The notes under the pieces: generated by a model
Told to the model about the DNA's origin: nothing
The model's database searches: none
What the model saw: only the letters and a program-made list of their open reading frames with translations
Shown: piece by piece, positions 6,245 through 8,856 of the stretch
Position numbering within the stretch: the stretch's first letter is position 1
Layout of the letters: every line of letters begins with the position of its first letter
Program-made: the position numbers and the translations under genes
DNA from: an uncultured Elusimicrobiales bacterium
GTDB lineage: Bacteria > Elusimicrobiota > Elusimicrobia > Elusimicrobiales > Elusimicrobiaceae
Length of the DNA: 8,856 nucleotides
NCBI GenBank assembly: GCA_944325235.1
Contig: CALUZE010000048.1
Location: forward strand, 1 to 8,856
Reading direction: 5' to 3'

Positions 6245-8629
6245 ATGAAGATATTGTATTCTTGGCTGAAAGATTTTATTGACCTGGATTTAACGCCCGA
6301 AGAACTGGTAAAAAAACTAACCGACCTGGGCATTGAAGTGGCTTCCGTGGAAACGACGGGGGCGGACTTTGAAGGCGTGCACGTGGCGCAGATTATTAAA
6401 ATTGAGGACCACCCGGATTCCGACCACCTGCACCTGGTCACGCTGGACCTGGGCGGCGGCAAAACGCAGCGCGTGGTGTGCGGCGCGCCGAACGTGGCCG
6501 TGGGCCAAAAAGTGCCTTTGGCGCGCGTAGGGGCGCGGCTGGGCAAAACCGTTTTGAAAGCGGCGGTAATCCGCGGGGTGGAATCGGAAGGGATGATTTG
6601 CTCCTCGGACGAGTTGGGCCTCACGCAGACCCGCGCCCGCGGCATTATGGTGCTGGACGAAAACCTCCCGCTGGGGACGGACGTTTCCAGCCTGTACGGC
6701 AAGCCCGATTCGCTGTTTGATTTGGAAATTACTTCCAACCGCCCGGATTTGCTTTCCCACCTGGGCGTCGCGCGCGAACTGGGGGCACTGTTAAATAAAC
6801 CCGTCAAACTGCCGGAAGTCAAAAACGTAAAAGGCGAAGGCAAAGCGCTGGAAGTGGAAATCCAAAACCCGCAAGGCTGCCCGCGCTATACGGGGCGGAT
6901 TATCCGCGGCGTGAAAAACGCCGAATCCCCGGAGTGGATGAAGCAGCGTTTGGCCGCGATGGGCCTCAACCCCAAAAACGCGCTAGTGGACGTGACCAAC
7001 TACGTAATGTTTGAGCTGGGCAACCCCTTGCACGCGTTTGACTTGCGCGAAGTGGAAGGCGGCAAAATCATCGTGCGCAACGCCCAGGAAGGCGAAAAAT
7101 TCACCGTGTTGGGCGGGCGCGAACTGACGCTCAATGCCAACTGCCTGATGATTGCCGACGCGCACAAAGCCACCGCGCTGGCCGGCATTATGGGCGGTTT
7201 GGACAGCGGCATTAAGGACGACACGCAGGACATTTTTATTGAAGCCGCCTATTTTGACGCGCCGACCGTAAACAAGACGGTCAAAAAATTTGCCATTTCG
7301 TCCGATTCTTCCCAACGTTTTGAACGCGGTACGGACATTGAAGGCGTAACGCTGGCCATGCAGCGCGCGACGGACCTGTTTTTGCAGCTGTGCGGCGGGA
7401 CGGCTTCGGAAGTGGTGGACGTGTATCCCACCCGCTACGAAAGCCCGGTCGTTACGTTCACGCCGGCCGAAATCAACGCCATTTTAGGGGCGCAAATTCC
7501 GGAAGAACGGCTGAAAGAAATTTTCTCCCGCCTGGCGGCGGAATTCCACGCGGACGGCGAAAAGTGGACCTTTAAAGCGCCCACCCACCGCCGCGATTTG
7601 AACCACAAATGGGACTTGGCCGAAGAAGCCGCCCGCTTTGCCGGCTACGATATGATTCCCGTTTCCGAAACCAAAGCCAGCCTGGCCTTTGCCGATAACC
7701 CCAAAGGCATTGACGTCGGCAAGAAATACGCCGCGGCGTTAATCGGCGCGGGTTTCTGCGAATGCAAAAACATTGATTTCTTGGGGGAAAAGGAACTCAA
7801 AGCTTTTGGCGTGGACCCCAAGTTCTGCATCAAAATCAAAAACGCGCTGGCCCAAGGGTGGGACTATATGCGCCCGGTGCTGCTGCCCGCCCTGTTGAAA
7901 AACGTGGAAAGCAATTTCCGCTTCGGCAACCACAATTTGGCGTTGTTTGAAACGACCAAAACGTTCCAATCCATCAAGGGCTTCCCGGTGGAAGGCTATG
8001 CCGTGGCCGGGGTGCTGACGGGCACGCTGGAGCAGGAAAAATTCTTCGGCGGTGCGCTGCGCCCGGTGGATTTCTACTGGCTGAAAGGTTTGATGGAAGC
8101 GTTGTTTGCAGACGTGGAAGGCGTGACGCTGGTACCGTCCAAAACGGCGCCGGTGTATATGCACCCCAAAATTTGTATGGACATTGTATTTGGGGGCAAA
8201 GTCATCGGTGTGTTTGGCAAAGTGCACCCGCTGACGCTAAAGACCTTCGGCATTAAAGCGCAGGACGTGTGGGCGTTTGAATTTACCACCAAACTGCTGG
8301 AAAAAGCGTTCTCAGCGCAGGACTTTAAACCGGCCAAAGACGTGGCGGTGTTCCCGCCGTCTTTGCGCGATTTGTCCGTCGTGCTGGACGAAACCGTTCC
8401 GTATGCGGCCGTTACGAGCGCGCTGGACAAAACGCCGCTGGATGTGGATATGACGTACCACTTGATAGACTTGTACCAGGGCGAACACCTGCCGCAAGGC
8501 AAAAAGAGCGTTACGTTCTCGCTCGCGTTTTCCAGCCCCAAAGGCACGTTGAAAGACAAGGAAGTGGACGCCGCCTTCAACCGCATTGTGGAACAACTGC
8601 ACACGCAAGTGGGGGCGGAGCTGAGGTAA
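6245..8629 (+). CDS. pheT: Phenylalanyl-tRNA synthetase beta subunit
   Basis: Beta subunit of PheRS, carrying tRNA recognition and hydrolysis of mischarged Tyr-tRNA-Phe. At 794 residues it is full length. Domains in order: N-terminal region 1-38; EMAP-like tRNA-binding domain about 39-150 (HPDSDHLHLVTLDLG, VVCGAPNVAVGQKV, GMICSSDELGL); B3/B4 editing domain about 210-390 (PLHAFD at 261-266, ALAGIMGG at 311-318, IEAAYFDAP at 332-340, SSDSSQRFERGTD at 352-364); B5 about 400-470 (APTHRRDLNHKWDLAEEAARFAGYD); inactive synthetase-like core about 480-690; and the C-terminal FDX-ACB anticodon-binding domain about 700-794, beginning FPPSLRDLSVVLDE. AAGGA overlapping the pheS stop, nine bases before the ATG, is a good ribosome site. 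The pheST order and spacing are standard for one transcript. Confidence 0.97.
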   Translation: MKILYSWLKDFIDLDLTPEELVKKLTDLGIEVASVETTGADFEGVHVAQIIKIEDHPDSDHLHLVTLDLGGGKTQRVVCGAPNVAVGQKVPLARVGARLGKTVLKAAVIRGVESEGMICSSDELGLTQTRARGIMVLDENLPLGTDVSSLYGKPDSLFDLEITSNRPDLLSHLGVARELGALLNKPVKLPEVKNVKGEGKALEVEIQNPQGCPRYTGRIIRGVKNAESPEWMKQRLAAMGLNPKNALVDVTNYVMFELGNPLHAFDLREVEGGKIIVRNAQEGEKFTVLGGRELTLNANCLMIADAHKATALAGIMGGLDSGIKDDTQDIFIEAAYFDAPTVNKTVKKFAISSDSSQRFERGTDIEGVTLAMQRATDLFLQLCGGTASEVVDVYPTRYESPVVTFTPAEINAILGAQIPEERLKEIFSRLAAEFHADGEKWTFKAPTHRRDLNHKWDLAEEAARFAGYDMIPVSETKASLAFADNPKGIDVGKKYAAALIGAGFCECKNIDFLGEKELKAFGVDPKFCIKIKNALAQGWDYMRPVLLPALLKNVESNFRFGNHNLALFETTKTFQSIKGFPVEGYAVAGVLTGTLEQEKFFGGALRPVDFYWLKGLMEALFADVEGVTLVPSKTAPVYMHPKICMDIVFGGKVIGVFGKVHPLTLKTFGIKAQDVWAFEFTTKLLEKAFSAQDFKPAKDVAVFPPSLRDLSVVLDETVPYAAVTSALDKTPLDVDMTYHLIDLYQGEHLPQGKKSVTFSLAFSSPKGTLKDKEVDAAFNRIVEQLHTQVGAELR

Positions 8630-8630
8630 T

Positions 8631-8856
8631 ATGCAGGAAAAACTCAAACAGCTGGAGCTTTTGGTCTCGCAACTGCTCGCCCGGCAGAAGGAAACGCAGG
8701 GCGAAAACGCCGCGCTGAAAGCCAAGGTTCGCACGCTGGAGGAAAATGTAGAAAAACTGAAAAGTACCGAAAGCGAATTGCGCACGCTGAAAGAGTGGAA
8801 ACGCAATACCCAGGCAGTGCTAAAACGCCTGTCCGCCAAGTTGGACAAAGAAATTG
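8631..8856 (+). CDS. Coiled-coil protein, ZapB-like, 3' end beyond the window
   Basis: An open frame starts at ATG 8631, one base after the pheT stop, with GAGG (8623-8626) four bases upstream, and runs open for 75 codons to the window edge. The visible protein (starting MQEKLKQLELLVSQLLARQ) is entirely charged heptad-type helix, with GENAALKAKVRTLEENVEKL in the middle and VLKRLSAKLDKEI at the edge. The LE-x-LV, xEN-xxLK and C-terminal R/K-L-xx-KLD pattern resembles ZapB-type or related short coiled-coil division proteins, which in many bacteria lie between pheT and zapA. There is no membrane segment in the visible part. Coiled-coil similarity is a weak guide, so ZapB-like is an inference supported mainly by context; that it is a real gene is well supported by the ribosome site, tight spacing and open frame. 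Confidence 0.78.
   Translation, partial: MQEKLKQLELLVSQLLARQKETQGENAALKAKVRTLEENVEKLKSTESELRTLKEWKRNTQAVLKRLSAKLDKEI

Noticed and set aside
8312..8848. Minus-strand open frame opposite the pheT end and the ZapB-like start
   Set aside because: Ser/Phe-rich composition without any domain; the plus-strand frames here have ribosome sites, tight spacing and clear family or coiled-coil character.

Overview
This window looks like an ordinary, tightly packed housekeeping stretch of a bacterial chromosome, moderately GC-rich by eye. I see no mobile element, CRISPR array, tRNA or rRNA. All genes have clear bacterial families, and the coding density is very high: there are only two intergenic gaps longer than about 15 bases. 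Lineage cannot be fixed from the sequence alone. The mix of a CTC-type L25 with an Ala/Pro-rich acidic tail, a PheS carrying four cysteines, and ZapA/ZapB-like genes around pheST argues against Enterobacteria. It would suit a gut-associated Elusimicrobiota, a deltaproteobacterial lineage or a similar phylum; this is a weak inference.

Layout. (1) Positions 2-1219, plus strand: the 3' part of rplY/ctc (ribosomal protein L25) followed three bases later by pth (peptidyl-tRNA hydrolase), closed by a strong intrinsic terminator at 1241-1269. (2) Positions 5070-1306, minus strand: a five-gene run read right to left, zapA-like, rarA, xseA, xseB, tlyA. Junctions are 4, 0 and 7 bases, then an 11-base overlap, so it is almost certainly one operon; it converges on pth, with a weaker minus-strand terminator candidate at 1277-1296. 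(3) Positions 5071-5191: a 121-base divergent intergenic region with a -10-like hexamer on each side and an imperfect inverted repeat between them. (4) Positions 5192-8856, plus strand: pheS, pheT and the start of a coiled-coil, ZapB-like gene that runs off the window.

Functional themes. rplY and pth serve ribosome function and peptidyl-tRNA recycling. The minus-strand operon combines a cell-division accessory protein (ZapA-like), a replication-fork recombination ATPase (RarA), both subunits of exonuclease VII, and an S4/FtsJ-type rRNA 2'-O-methyltransferase. pheST makes the two subunits of phenylalanyl-tRNA synthetase. The ZapA-like and ZapB-like genes, often adjacent to each other downstream of pheT in other bacteria, here sit on opposite sides of pheST.

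I did not find a convincing undescribed system. The points most worth a second look are a Lys at the position of the conserved catalytic-site Asn of Pth, two divergent -10 elements so close to the start codons that leaderless transcripts are implied, the hairpin between them, and the split zap arrangement.
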